A DNA stretch of 64,000 nucleotides from CAVQBP01 sp963782475 (GCA_963782475.1 CAWAJW010000013.1:186001-250000); one strand, 5' to 3'; shown: positions 1 to 8,867, counted from the stretch's first letter. The notes: a model not told the origin generated them from the letters alone. Made by a program: numbers and translations.

Positions 1-3000
1 ACTATTGATGTTGATATCTAATTTTATTAAAGACTGGTTAACAGCATAAGACCTGAAAAGATCCGCTGTCAGGTGCTGAACATATTCATTGAAATCAATT
101 TTACCGAGGTTCTTAGAACGATAAAGTCTTTCGTGAACAAGTGCTATTGATTTAACCCGGTTGCGGCTATCGGTAAACATATTCAGCGCTTCTTTATCTT
201 TTATTTTTTTTGAATTAAGATAAAGTAAGCTGGATATGATCTGAAGATTATTTTTCACACGGTGATGTATCTCTTTTAACAGCACTTCATTTTCGGAAAG
301 AGAATTTTGCAGGTTTTGTGAATGAGCTTTAATCTTTTCCTGCAGCTGAGCCTGGTAAATTGCCGCGGATAATTGATTAGATATTATCAAAAGAATTTCT
401 TTATGGCTGTCATTAAAATTATTAGCAGTTCTGGCTGAAACAATTAAATTACCGAACCAGTTGTTGTCAGCTTCCAGGGGTGATGCTAAATAAGAAAGGA
501 ATCCCCTTGTGTATAGCTGCTGATCAATCGGCAATTTTTTTTCAACCTGGCGAATATCGTTTATAAAATATGTTGTACTTAATATAGTATTTCTATTATT
601 AATTACACAATGATCGATCGGCAGTTCAATCTTAGAGAAGCTGATCTCCGGTTTCTTATCGAAATTTGCAAAATTTACTATTACTTTATCAGTCTTAAGA
701 TCAAATAAAGCAATTCCTGCTGCATCAATAAAATTAAAAAGGATCGGAAGCCGGATTAATGTTTCTTCAATTATCTCATCAACAGATTTAGCCGAAATGA
801 TCTTTCTGTATATTTTATCAAAAACTTCCAGTCTTGAATTATATTGCTTAAGTGTATTTTCAGCTAACAGTCGTTCTTTAATTTCACCTTGAAGAACAAC
901 ATTTATTTTTTCGAGTTCGCCGCTTCTTTCTTTCAGATCTTTTGTATGTTCTGCAACTCTGCTTTCAAGAATTTTATTTTGTTTCTGCACCTGGTGTGTT
1001 CTTACTTGAATAACCAGAATGGTAATCAACGTCAATCCTAAGCCCAGTACAATCTTAAACCACCACGTCTGATAAAATGCAGGAAGTATTATTATTTGAA
1101 GAGATGCATCATTTTTGCTTGTGACTCCGTCATTATTAGTAGCTTTGACAAAGAGATTATATATTCCCGGAGGTAGATTTGTATATGTTGCGGTATTTCT
1201 ATTTCCAATATTATTCCAATCGGCATCAAATCCATTAAGCTTATAAGAGAAGTTATTTCCTTTAATATTGAAATAATCGAGTAATGTGAATTCTAGTGTG
1301 ATCACCACGCTCGACTGGGGAATTTTAATGACGTTCGTACTCGAAATCGATTCATGCAGGATTCCATCCGTAGTTATAGGAACGGATTGATTATAAATCT
1401 TTAAATCAGAAAATACAATTGGAACAGATAAATTTTCCGTTTTAATTTCATCGGGATTGAAGTATATCAAACCGTCCCTGCTTCCAAAATAAAGTAAACC
1501 GTCTTTTGATTTACCTGAAGCATTGGGTGTAAATTCCATCGTATACAATCCGCTTCTTTGAGTAAAGCAATAAAATCTTCCTGTTTTCCTATCCAGTTTA
1601 GCTAATCCTTTTTCCGTACTAATCCACAAATTACCCTTTTTATCCTCCTGTATACCGTTTATTAGGATTCCTAATAACCCGCTTTTTTCATTATATATTT
1701 TGAATTTACCTGTACCCGGGCTGTACTCACTTAAACCTTCAGTTGTACCAAACCACATATTCCCATCATTCGATTCAAATAATGAAATAACCCTGTTCCC
1801 GCTGATATTATTTCCGGTAGCTGAAGAATCGCGATAAAAATTTGTAAATGTGCTGGTAACCGGATTAAATTCACTAACCCCGCCGCCATCAGTTCCGAAC
1901 CAAAGCATATTCCTGCTGTCTTCAAAAATAACCCACACAATTGTATGCCTGATGCTATGGGGATTTTGTGTGTTCGGCAGATATCTTAAAAATTTTCCTG
2001 TCTTTTTATCAAAACGGTTCAACCCCCACCATGTGCCAATCCAGATGTAACCTTCACGGTCTTCGAAAATCGATACCACACCATTATTACTAAGAGAATA
2101 AATATCATGCTCATTATGTAAATATGTTTTATAATTCCCGGTAGATGGATTATAACAATTCAAACCTCCCCCGTTAGTTCCTATCCAGATCAAGCCTGTA
2201 TGATCTTCTATTACTGACATAACATATTTATTGCTTAAACTATTAGTATCATTAGAAAAATGACTATAATCAATTATTCTGCTTCCTGCTTTATCTATTT
2301 CATTTAATCCTTCAACTGTACCAACCCATATGTTTCCTTCTTTATTACTAAATACAGAAGTAACAAAATTGCTGTTTAAGCTTTTTGAGGGGTTTAATTT
2401 ATCTTCATGATAAGAATTAAATTTATTTAAAGGATTAAAAAACCAACTAATTCCGCCTGATGTACCGATCCAGATAATACCTGTGTTATCTTGTGTTAAA
2501 CAATTTATTTCATTGTTAATTATACTAAGGGGCTTAAGCGGATCATGCATAATTCTTTTAAAATCATCACTCTTAGGTTCAAATTCATTTAAACCATTCT
2601 TTGTTCCGACCCAAATATTTTTTGCTTTATCCTGGAAAATGGTGTTTAAATAATTATCAGAAATAGTTCCGGTTTTTTTAAGCTTTGAGATGTAATGAGT
2701 AATGGCTCCCGTTTGAATATTATATTTGTCAAGCCCCTGATCACTTCCTATCCAAACATTATCATCATCATCTACAAATAAAGTTGTAATATGGTTGGAA
2801 GCGATTGTTTTGGTATTGCTGTCCTCATGTAAGAATTGCTTAATAATTTTCCCGTCTTTCCTCATGCATGTTAAGCCGTTCCACGTTCCAAGCCATAAAT
2901 TTTCAGCATGGTCTTCAGCAATGCAACTAACACTATTTAGAGAATCGGGATTTAGCTTTTCATTTACTTTTTTAATTACAGTAAAATTATCATCTTTCCT

Positions 3001-3468
3001 ATTATATCTGTTTAAGCCGTTTGAAGTACCAATCCATACAACTCCCTCCTTATCCAGGAAGATAGAATAAACCGAATTTTTACTTAAGCTATTATGTTCT
3101 TTCCGATTAGCTTTATATTTATAGAATTCATCTGTTCTGAAATCATATTTGTTAAGTCCATTATCAGTGCCAATCCAGATAAATCCCTTACTGTCTTCAA
3201 TAATACTTCTTATTGAGTGGCTGGAGATGCTTTTGGAATTAGAAGGATCCGGTAAAAATAATTTAAAGTTATACCCATCATACCTGTTTAATCCATTTAC
3301 TGTACCTATCCATAAAAATCCTCTGCTGTCCTGAATAATTTGAGTGATTACGTTTAAAGAAAGTCCATCTTCTGCGGTCAGGTGTGAAAATTTTAATTCG
3401 TCATCATTTGCGAATAATCTTACAGTGAAAAAAAATATTACTAATATTGCTCTAATTTGCATTTTCAT
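1..3468 (-). CDS. Two-propeller sensor histidine kinase (Reg_prop/Y_Y_Y, GAF, HisKA_2), C-terminus outside window
   Basis: Reads leftward and runs off the left edge with 1156 open codons, so the ATP-binding domain is not visible. Residues 1-20 are a signal peptide. About fourteen blade motifs of the type WIGTxxGLNxYD recur every 45-50 residues between 3310 and 1480, which fits two seven-bladed Reg_prop propellers. A Y_Y_Y domain follows (about 1340-1130), then one membrane helix (about 1070-1010), a coiled coil, a GAF-like region (about 840-370) and an H-box EIHHRVKNN near 260-275, typical of the HisKA_2 class. The family senses a ligand in the periplasm and phosphorylates a response regulator; many members respond to polysaccharides. 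The partner is not in view and the ligand is unknown. ATG at 3468 is chosen because the signal peptide begins there. Confidence 0.9.
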   Translation of the reverse strand, partial: MKMQIRAILVIFFFTVRLFANDDELKFSHLTAEDGLSLNVITQIIQDSRGFLWIGTVNGLNRYDGYNFKLFLPDPSNSKSISSHSIRSIIEDSKGFIWIGTDNGLNKYDFRTDEFYKYKANRKEHNSLSKNSVYSIFLDKEGVVWIGTSNGLNRYNRKDDNFTVIKKVNEKLNPDSLNSVSCIAEDHAENLWLGTWNGLTCMRKDGKIIKQFLHEDSNTKTIASNHITTLFVDDDDNVWIGSDQGLDKYNIQTGAITHYISKLKKTGTISDNYLNTIFQDKAKNIWVGTKNGLNEFEPKSDDFKRIMHDPLKPLSIINNEINCLTQDNTGIIWIGTSGGISWFFNPLNKFNSYHEDKLNPSKSLNSNFVTSVFSNKEGNIWVGTVEGLNEIDKAGSRIIDYSHFSNDTNSLSNKYVMSVIEDHTGLIWIGTNGGGLNCYNPSTGNYKTYLHNEHDIYSLSNNGVVSIFEDREGYIWIGTWWGLNRFDKKTGKFLRYLPNTQNPHSIRHTIVWVIFEDSRNMLWFGTDGGGVSEFNPVTSTFTNFYRDSSATGNNISGNRVISLFESNDGNMWFGTTEGLSEYSPGTGKFKIYNEKSGLLGILINGIQEDKKGNLWISTEKGLAKLDRKTGRFYCFTQRSGLYTMEFTPNASGKSKDGLLYFGSRDGLIYFNPDEIKTENLSVPIVFSDLKIYNQSVPITTDGILHESISSTNVIKIPQSSVVITLEFTLLDYFNIKGNNFSYKLNGFDADWNNIGNRNTATYTNLPPGIYNLFVKATNNDGVTSKNDASLQIIILPAFYQTWWFKIVLGLGLTLITILVIQVRTHQVQKQNKILESRVAEHTKDLKERSGELEKINVVLQGEIKERLLAENTLKQYNSRLEVFDKIYRKIISAKSVDEIIEETLIRLPILFNFIDAAGIALFDLKTDKVIVNFANFDKKPEISFSKIELPIDHCVINNRNTILSTTYFINDIRQVEKKLPIDQQLYTRGFLSYLASPLEADNNWFGNLIVSARTANNFNDSHKEILLIISNQLSAAIYQAQLQEKIKAHSQNLQNSLSENEVLLKEIHHRVKNNLQIISSLLYLNSKKIKDKEALNMFTDSRNRVKSIALVHERLYRSKNLGKIDFNEYVQHLTADLFRSYAVNQSLIKLDININS

Positions 3469-3903
3469 AATTAAATTATCCCGGAAGTACACAGTTCTAA
3501 TCAACTTCAATTTTTTCTTTCAACTGATGTATGAAGTTTATTACTAGAAACTCAATGTTTTTTTCTTCCAAATAACAAGGTATTCCAATTCATTATCGTT
3601 AAATTTTAAAATAAATTGATTTTAAGATTTTGTTCTCCGTTTCCCCGGTTATTAAAGGAAAGGATAATTAATTTGTTTGTTTTGAAGTGTCCTGATTAAT
3701 AGTTAATCTGCAGCTCCGGTTCAGGAATCCGTATTTATCTATTTAGCATGATATGCTGCCTATCATGGTAGATATTCTTTTTTATCCTTTTTTTATATTT
3801 ACTTTTATTTAATCTTTATCTATTTCATGTTCTTTTATTGGAACTATTATAATTATTTCTTCAGTGTTGACTAAAATTCTTTTATTAGAGGAGATTTATA
3901 AAT
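3469..3903. other. Intergenic region between divergent sensor kinase and WG-repeat genes
   Basis: 435 bases with no convincing gene. It should hold promoters for the two divergent genes, but I see no exact TAnnTTTG element on either strand. It contains one clear inverted repeat (3747-3767, listed separately), T-rich tracts around 3778-3815, and a good ribosome binding site (GAGGAG near 3889) for the WG-repeat gene. A 67-codon open frame at 3344-3547 overlaps the kinase antisense and is not supported. Confidence 0.6.
3747..3767. promoter_or_regulatory. Inverted repeat, possible operator
   Basis: CATGATA and TATCATG form perfect 7-base arms around a 7-base spacer. The site lies about 135 bases before the WG-repeat gene and 280 bases before the divergent sensor kinase. 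It is not followed by a T run, so a repressor or activator site is more likely than a terminator. The binding protein is unknown. Confidence 0.3.
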
Positions 3904-4641
3904 ATGATATTAAAGCTTCCGGAATTAATTTCTTACCGGAAAAAAGATAAATGGGGCTTTTGCGATAAGAATAAGAATTTGATTATTCAGGCAAAATTTG
4001 ACAGTGTCGGTGTTTTTGCTGAGGACCTGGTCAAGGTGGAGCTGAATGGTAAGTGGGGATTTATTAATTCTAAGGGGGAAGAAATTACCGAAATAAAATA
4101 TGATGATGCGGAGAATTTTAAAAACGGATTTGCAAAGGTTAATTTCGGAATTAAAAAGAAAAATGATTATATAGTTTTTAGCGGTAAGTGGGGAATTATA
4201 AATACTTCGGGTAAAGAAATAATTCCTGTGCAATATAATGAAATAGGAGAATTTTATGATGGAATTTTCCCCGTTAAACTAAATGATAAATGGGGTTTGA
4301 TAAATAAAGAAGGCAAATCAATAACTTCAATAAAATATGATGAATTGGGCAGGTTCAGTGAAAGTCTGATGCCGATTAAGCTAGGAAAGAAATGGGGATT
4401 TATTAATAAAAGCGGCGATGAAGTTATTTCTAACAATTATAATGAAGTCGGTTACTTTCATAATGGAATCGTTAAAGTAAGATTAAATGAATGGTGGGGC
4501 CTAATTACTAAAGACGGGAAAGGGATAACTCCAATTAAATATGATGAAATGGAAGACTTTAACGAAGATCTGATCAAAGTTCGAATAAATAATCGCTGGG
4601 GCTATATCGATAAAAACGGTACTGAATATTTTGAAGATTAG
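3904..4641 (+). CDS. WG-repeat protein
   Basis: The 245-residue product consists almost entirely of seven WG repeats (KWGFCDKNKN, KWGFINSKGE, KWGIINTSGK, KWGLINKEGK, KWGFINKSGD, WWGLITKDGK, RWGYIDKNGT) spaced about 30-35 residues apart. The family (WG_beta_rep) forms beta-rich repeat structures with no defined enzymatic activity and is often linked to binding or cell-surface roles. There is no signal peptide or membrane helix, so this one looks cytoplasmic. The start is fixed by GAGGAG ten bases upstream. It stands alone: a divergent kinase lies to the left and a convergent operon to the right. The role is unknown. Confidence 0.85.
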   Translation: MILKLPELISYRKKDKWGFCDKNKNLIIQAKFDSVGVFAEDLVKVELNGKWGFINSKGEEITEIKYDDAENFKNGFAKVNFGIKKKNDYIVFSGKWGIINTSGKEIIPVQYNEIGEFYDGIFPVKLNDKWGLINKEGKSITSIKYDELGRFSESLMPIKLGKKWGFINKSGDEVISNNYNEVGYFHNGIVKVRLNEWWGLITKDGKGITPIKYDEMEDFNEDLIKVRINNRWGYIDKNGTEYFED

Positions 4642-4717
4642 TATTATAATCTAAATGTGAGCTCTTGAATTCCTTGAAGGCTTCAATAAATGATCAAAAA
4701 AAACCAGTTTATAAAAT

Positions 4718-4754
4718 GAAAACCTTCGAAGGTTTATCATCTTCGAAGATTTTC
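4718..4754. terminator. Inverted repeat between convergent genes, probable bidirectional terminator
   Basis: Arms GAAAACCTTCGAAG (4718-4731) and CTTCGAAGATTTTC (4741-4754) pair with a single mismatch around a 9-base loop. Each arm also contains the self-complementary core CTTCGAAG, so small hairpins are possible as well. The repeat lies between the stop of the WG-repeat gene and the stop of the convergent barrel gene (4759), the expected place for a shared terminator. Confidence 0.5.
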
Positions 4755-4758
4755 AATT

Positions 4759-5895
4759 TCAGTAATATAGATGAAATTGAAGAACGAAAGAATTATTATC
4801 AATGCTTGGGTTCTCCATTTGTATTCTATACTGAGGCCGCAGTTCGATAAAGCTGTAAGGAAAAAATTCAAATCCCAATATCCATCTTGATAATTCATCA
4901 TTAGTAACGTCTTTATTTGGATCAAAATGGTCATACCTGACAACAGCTTCCAGTCCTTTTACAACCTGGTAATTTGCTTTCACCATTAAAGCATTAGCAT
5001 CCGCCTTATCTGCGGTTAAATTCTTTGCAATATCATATTCACCAATTAGTGTAAAATTACCAATCCCGAATCCCAAAAATCCTCCATACATATTTACTTT
5101 CGGGTATGTTTTGGGTATCAATGGACCGAATGATCCTTTAAATGTTGAATAGGACCCGCCGATCAATATTGGAACTTTATTGGCTATAACCGGGGTGATT
5201 TGTAAACTAGCAGTATATGAAGGATCATTTCTGAAGATTGCAGGATCAGTCGGTGCAAATGAATAATGAGGATTCCCGACACTTGCGGTAAAAAAAATAA
5301 AATCAGAAAAGTATTCTCCGAGTTCTATACCAGTTTCAGTATACCCGGGCTGATAAATTAAACCCATAGCCGAATTAGTAATAAATCCCAAATCGCCTCC
5401 TCTTGTATATGCGGTATGATCATCCACTCTAACTCCATAATTCGGAGAATAAGTGCCGACTTTTATATATCCGGCATTTGGAAGGAAATGAGCTATTCCA
5501 TATGCTTCCCAAAATTGGTTGACTAAATCATACGAACCATATAAATCAACTTTATCATCTATTTTTACATCTGTATAAAATGATCCGCTCATTTTTTGAA
5601 AATCTGTTTTTTTTGCTCCCTGTGAATATAAATACTGCATCCTGTAATCAATACCGTAATAAATATTTTCTCCTATTCTATCATCCATTTTAAAATCTTT
5701 ATGGGCAGAAAACATAGGGAGTACATTTTGTTCAAAATGGAAACCGCCTTTATTCCTTAATTCTCCTCCGGTGGGATTAATATGACAATCAGCACACTGC
5801 CCTCCCATTCTTAATGCAAATCTTGGGAGAGAATAACTTATTTCAGAAAATGAAATAATAAATAAAAGGATTAAGAAATATTTAGATTTACTCAT
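4759..5895 (-). CDS. Outer-membrane beta-barrel protein with N-terminal c-type haem motif
   Basis: 378 residues. Residues 1-22 are a signal peptide. A single CxxCH motif (C34, C37, H38, in GQCADCHINPTGG) follows directly, so one covalent c-type haem is expected next to the cleavage site. The rest is rich in alternating hydrophobic and aromatic strands (YGSYDLVNQFW, FTASVGNPHYSF) and ends in an aromatic residue (FHLYY), as outer-membrane barrels do. This looks like a porin-like barrel carrying a small haem plug, a layout suggestive of electron transfer across the outer membrane; that role is inference. It is the last gene of an operon with yceI (51-base gap) and a small membrane protein. The strand count was not determined. 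Confidence 0.75.
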   Translation of the reverse strand: MSKSKYFLILLFIISFSEISYSLPRFALRMGGQCADCHINPTGGELRNKGGFHFEQNVLPMFSAHKDFKMDDRIGENIYYGIDYRMQYLYSQGAKKTDFQKMSGSFYTDVKIDDKVDLYGSYDLVNQFWEAYGIAHFLPNAGYIKVGTYSPNYGVRVDDHTAYTRGGDLGFITNSAMGLIYQPGYTETGIELGEYFSDFIFFTASVGNPHYSFAPTDPAIFRNDPSYTASLQITPVIANKVPILIGGSYSTFKGSFGPLIPKTYPKVNMYGGFLGFGIGNFTLIGEYDIAKNLTADKADANALMVKANYQVVKGLEAVVRYDHFDPNKDVTNDELSRWILGFEFFPYSFIELRPQYRIQMENPSIDNNSFVLQFHLYY

Positions 5896-5946
5896 ATTTA
5901 GCCCTTTTCAAAATGCTTAAAAAATTAAGGTAAAATTTTTAATAAG

Positions 5947-6585
5947 TTATTTTTTATTGGAACCTACAAGGTTAACATTAATACTGATATCGTTCGATAC
6001 TCTTTTGCCGAGCAATAAATGTTCAACATTATAATCCGATAATTGAATATCAAATCTTGAGATAATTCCCAGTAGGTCACCCGGCATTCTTGCTCTTGTA
6101 GCTTCACTTTCATCCAAGTATGTCACTGTATCCTGCGTGGTTATTTCTTTTGAAACACCATGAAGAGTGAAATTGCCTGACACTTCCGCACTTAATTTGT
6201 TTGGCTGCAGCTTTTGGACGTTTGTTACTTTGGTTATCTTAAAATTAATTACAGGATATTTTTCGGCATCAAGCCAGGATGAGCTTCTTAAATCTTTTTC
6301 CATTTTCTCCATTCCCGTTTTTAAGGATGCTACAGGGATTGTAAATTCACCTTTAAGGGTATTGGCAAAGTTCTTAACATCAAAAGTAACATTTCCAGTA
6401 ATTTTAGTTGTTAATCCGTTAATCTCCTCGAAAGGGGTTGTACTGTAGAATGTTGCCTGGCTTCGCCCGCTTTCATCGGTAAAAGAAAATGTTTGTTCTC
6501 CGGTAGCTTTAACTTCAAAACCCTGGGCATTAGCTGAAATAAAAAAAGATAAAGCAATAAAAATAACTTTAAATAGATTCTTCAT
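5947..6585 (-). CDS. YceI family periplasmic lipid-binding protein
   Basis: 212 residues with a signal peptide (1-20, cleavage after SANA). The mature part matches the YceI lipocalin-like fold: FEVKATGEQTFSF at the start, KMEKDLRSSSWLDAEKYP (the usual LRSxxxLDxExYP segment), FKITKV, and GNFTLHGVSKEIT (the usual GxLTLHGVTK segment). YceI proteins bind isoprenoid lipids such as polyisoprenoids or quinones in a barrel cavity. The start overlaps the upstream membrane-protein gene by 17 bases, which suggests translational coupling. Together with the haem barrel downstream it suggests a quinone- or redox-linked envelope function, which is inference. Confidence 0.9.
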   Translation of the reverse strand: MKNLFKVIFIALSFFISANAQGFEVKATGEQTFSFTDESGRSQATFYSTTPFEEINGLTTKITGNVTFDVKNFANTLKGEFTIPVASLKTGMEKMEKDLRSSSWLDAEKYPVINFKITKVTNVQKLQPNKLSAEVSGNFTLHGVSKEITTQDTVTYLDESEATRARMPGDLLGIISRFDIQLSDYNVEHLLLGKRVSNDISINVNLVGSNKK

Positions 6586-6877
6586 TCCTTCCTTTTTTTT
6601 TAAAAATAAAAAATAAAATTCCTGATATAACTAATATTAAACCGCTTAACGATAATACCGACAACGATTCTAAAGCTAATGAAAATCCGCTTGGCAATAA
6701 TCCAAATACGAATTTATTATGTAATTCTTTATAAGTAGTTCCGAATAATTCATCTTTTTTTTCAATTAAAACCTGTGTTTTTGTAAATATCTCCCCCCCG
6801 CTGAAAAGCCAGATAATTACTGCGGCCACTATAATTATCAATCCTATAATAATTGTTTTTTTTTGGTTTTGGTTCAT
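6569..6877 (-). CDS. Small membrane protein with two transmembrane helices
   Basis: 102 residues. Helix 1 spans about residues 8-27 (TIIIGLIIIVAAVIIWLF) and helix 2 about 70-92 (LSVLSLSGLILVISGILFFI), followed by a basic tail KKKGRNEE. The loop between them (about 28-68) is likely periplasmic and contains KDELFGTTYKELHNKFVFGL. I do not recognise a named family. It is the first gene of the operon with yceI and the haem barrel, overlapping yceI by 17 bases, which argues that it is real. It could be a membrane anchor or partner for the two exported proteins. Confidence 0.7.
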   Translation of the reverse strand: MNQNQKKTIIIGLIIIVAAVIIWLFSGGEIFTKTQVLIEKKDELFGTTYKELHNKFVFGLLPSGFSLALESLSVLSLSGLILVISGILFFIFKKKGRNEESI

Positions 6878-7083
6878 TTTTTACTTTTTAACTGAGCTGT
6901 ATTAACTAAGTATCCTTAAATAATAAAAAGTGACCTCTCAACAATATTAAAAAACTACATATAGTAATGTGTCACAATAATCATCTCCTTTTATCACATC
7001 TTTTTAACATTCGAATTGTTATCCATTAATTTATCTATTTCTTGCTAATAGAAATATTTTGTATTAAATTTACTTACTCTTTT

Positions 7084-7105
7084 CGCCCATTAATGGGCGA
7101 TTTTT
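7084..7105 (+). promoter_or_regulatory. Terminator-like hairpin in the rimP-operon leader
   Basis: The perfect 16-base palindrome CGCCCATTAATGGGCG (7084-7099) is followed by ATTTTT, the form of an intrinsic terminator. It lies only about 7 bases before the rimP ATG at 7112, and that ATG has no visible Shine-Dalgarno sequence. In this position it could act as an attenuator for the NusA-encoding operon or as a translational control hairpin. It could also terminate unrelated upstream transcription. Confidence 0.55.
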
Positions 7106-7111
7106 GTTTGT

Positions 7112-7567
7112 ATGAATTTTTTTGAAAAAAAAATCAAAGATATAGCTGACGGTATTATTGAAAAGAACGGTTTTTTTCTTATTGATATAATTTTCCGTGG
7201 AAATGAAAACAGCAGGGTTATAGAAATATTTATAGACGGAGAAAGGAATGTATCTGCTGAAGATTGCGCTAAAATCAACAGAGAATTTAATTCTCTAATT
7301 GAAGAGCAGAAGCTGATGGAATCAAATTACAGGGTGGATGTTTCTTCGCCCGGTATAGACAGACCCTTAATTTATTTAAAGCAGTATCCGAAACATTTAA
7401 ATCGAAAATTCGATATTTCTTATAATCAAAATAATGAAGCTAAAAAATTAAGCGGAAAGCTTATAGATGTTTCGGGAGAAAATTTAACATTTTTATCTGA
7501 TAACAGGCAAATAATAATTAACTTTAATAACATAAAAAAGGCTAAAGTAATAGCAAGTTTTTCTTAA
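7112..7567 (+). CDS. rimP: Ribosome maturation factor RimP
   Basis: 151 residues, the usual RimP (DUF150) length. The N-terminal half has GFFLIDIIFRG and IEIFIDGERNVSAEDCAKIN, then the diagnostic VSSPGIDRPL (about residues 77-86), and the C-terminal small barrel contains KKLSGKLIDVSGENLTFL. RimP binds the 30S subunit and helps assemble the S12/S5 region during maturation. It is the first gene of a long translation operon, with nusA 15 bases downstream, the standard bacterial order. The ATG has no clear ribosome binding site and follows a terminator-like hairpin almost directly, so expression may be controlled there. Confidence 0.97.
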   Translation: MNFFEKKIKDIADGIIEKNGFFLIDIIFRGNENSRVIEIFIDGERNVSAEDCAKINREFNSLIEEQKLMESNYRVDVSSPGIDRPLIYLKQYPKHLNRKFDISYNQNNEAKKLSGKLIDVSGENLTFLSDNRQIIINFNNIKKAKVIASFS

Positions 7568-7582
7568 CGGAGGAAACAAAGA

Positions 7583-8830
7583 ATGAATTTCGATATAGTA
7601 GAGTCCTTTGCCCAGATGGTAAGGGAAAAAGGGATTGATAAGGATGTGCTTGCCGGAATAATAGAAGACATTTTCGGAATGCTTGTAAGAAAAAAATTCG
7701 GCGATGAAGCAAAATATGACGTTGTTGTTAATATGGATAAAGGAGATATTGAAATATTTCTTGAAAGAGAAATTGTTGAAACAGTGGAAGATCCGAATAG
7801 GCAGATAAGTATAGAAGAAGTTAATAGAAAGGGAAACGATGAAGAGCTAGAAGTGGGGGAAGATTATGTTGAGAAATTAGATATGGCTTCTTTTGGAAGA
7901 AGATTGATTGTACTTGCAAAACAAAATCTTAATCAAAAAATCAGGGAGATTGAAAAAGATATTATCTATAATGAATACCAGGAGCTGCTCGGTGAAATAG
8001 TTGTTGGAGATATCTACCAGATAAGAAAAAATGATATCCTGGTAAATCATAACAAAAATGAACTTCTTCTTCCAAGAAATGAACAGATACCTTATGAGAA
8101 ATATAAGAAAGGCGATACTGTTCGCGCAATAGTAAAGGAAGTTAGAAAAGGAACGAGTTCACCGCAAATAATTATCTCAAGGTCGGATAATACTTTTTTA
8201 AGAAGATTATTTGAAATAGAAATCCCTGAAATTTATGATGGTATTATTGATATAAAAGCCATTGCCAGGGAACCCGGCGAAAGAGCCAAAGTAGCTGTAG
8301 AATCACAAGACAACAGGATTGACGCAGTCGGTGCCTGTGTTGGTATGAAAGGAGTCAGGATCCATGCAATTGTTAGAGAATTAAATAATGAAAATATCGA
8401 TGTTATTAATTATTCCGAAGATCCTATAATATTTATACAGCGTTCTCTGGCCCCGGCAAAACTGAAACAAATTGAACTTGATGCAGTTGAAAGAAAAGCT
8501 GTAGTTACAGCAGATAGTGACCAGGTATCTTTAATTGTAGGAAGAAACGGTGTGAATATCCGGCTTGCAATGAAATTAACCGGTTATGAGATTGAAATAC
8601 TAAGAGAAGAAAAGCCATTTGAAGAATATGACGAGGATATAGAATTAATCGATCTTAAAGAAGAGTTAGGAGCTGATATTTACGAAATCTTGATAAATAA
8701 CCGTTATGATACAGCCATCGAAGTTTTAACTGCAGGCTCAGATAAATTAAAAGAAATAGAGGCTTTGGATGAAGAAAAAATTGATGCGATTTTAGAGATA
8801 ATAAAATCTCAGTTCGAAGAAGAAGAGTAG
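7583..8830 (+). CDS. nusA: Transcription termination/antitermination protein NusA
   Basis: 415 residues. An N-terminal RNA polymerase-binding domain (1-130) is followed by an S1 domain (about 130-200, GEIVVGDIYQIRKNDILV) and two KH domains (GACVGMKGVRIHAIVREL and VGRNGVNIRLAMKLTGYEI). A short acidic C-terminal helix region (ELGADIYEILINNRYDTA onward) follows. NusA binds elongating polymerase and nascent RNA and modulates pausing, termination and antitermination. The start has a strong ribosome binding site (GGAGG, 7568-7573 region). It sits between rimP and infB, as in most bacteria. Confidence 0.97.
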   Translation: MNFDIVESFAQMVREKGIDKDVLAGIIEDIFGMLVRKKFGDEAKYDVVVNMDKGDIEIFLEREIVETVEDPNRQISIEEVNRKGNDEELEVGEDYVEKLDMASFGRRLIVLAKQNLNQKIREIEKDIIYNEYQELLGEIVVGDIYQIRKNDILVNHNKNELLLPRNEQIPYEKYKKGDTVRAIVKEVRKGTSSPQIIISRSDNTFLRRLFEIEIPEIYDGIIDIKAIAREPGERAKVAVESQDNRIDAVGACVGMKGVRIHAIVRELNNENIDVINYSEDPIIFIQRSLAPAKLKQIELDAVERKAVVTADSDQVSLIVGRNGVNIRLAMKLTGYEIEILREEKPFEEYDEDIELIDLKEELGADIYEILINNRYDTAIEVLTAGSDKLKEIEALDEEKIDAILEIIKSQFEEEE

Positions 8831-8867
8831 AATCAGAAACCAGATTAAAATAGAATAGGTAGTTATA

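Noticed and set aside
3344..3547. 67-codon plus-strand open frame
   Set aside because: It is antisense to the signal peptide end of the sensor kinase and has no start signal.
4665..4850. 61-codon open frame after the WG-repeat gene
   Set aside because: It crosses the inverted repeat at 4718-4754 and the antisense end of the barrel gene, with no start signal and no family resemblance.
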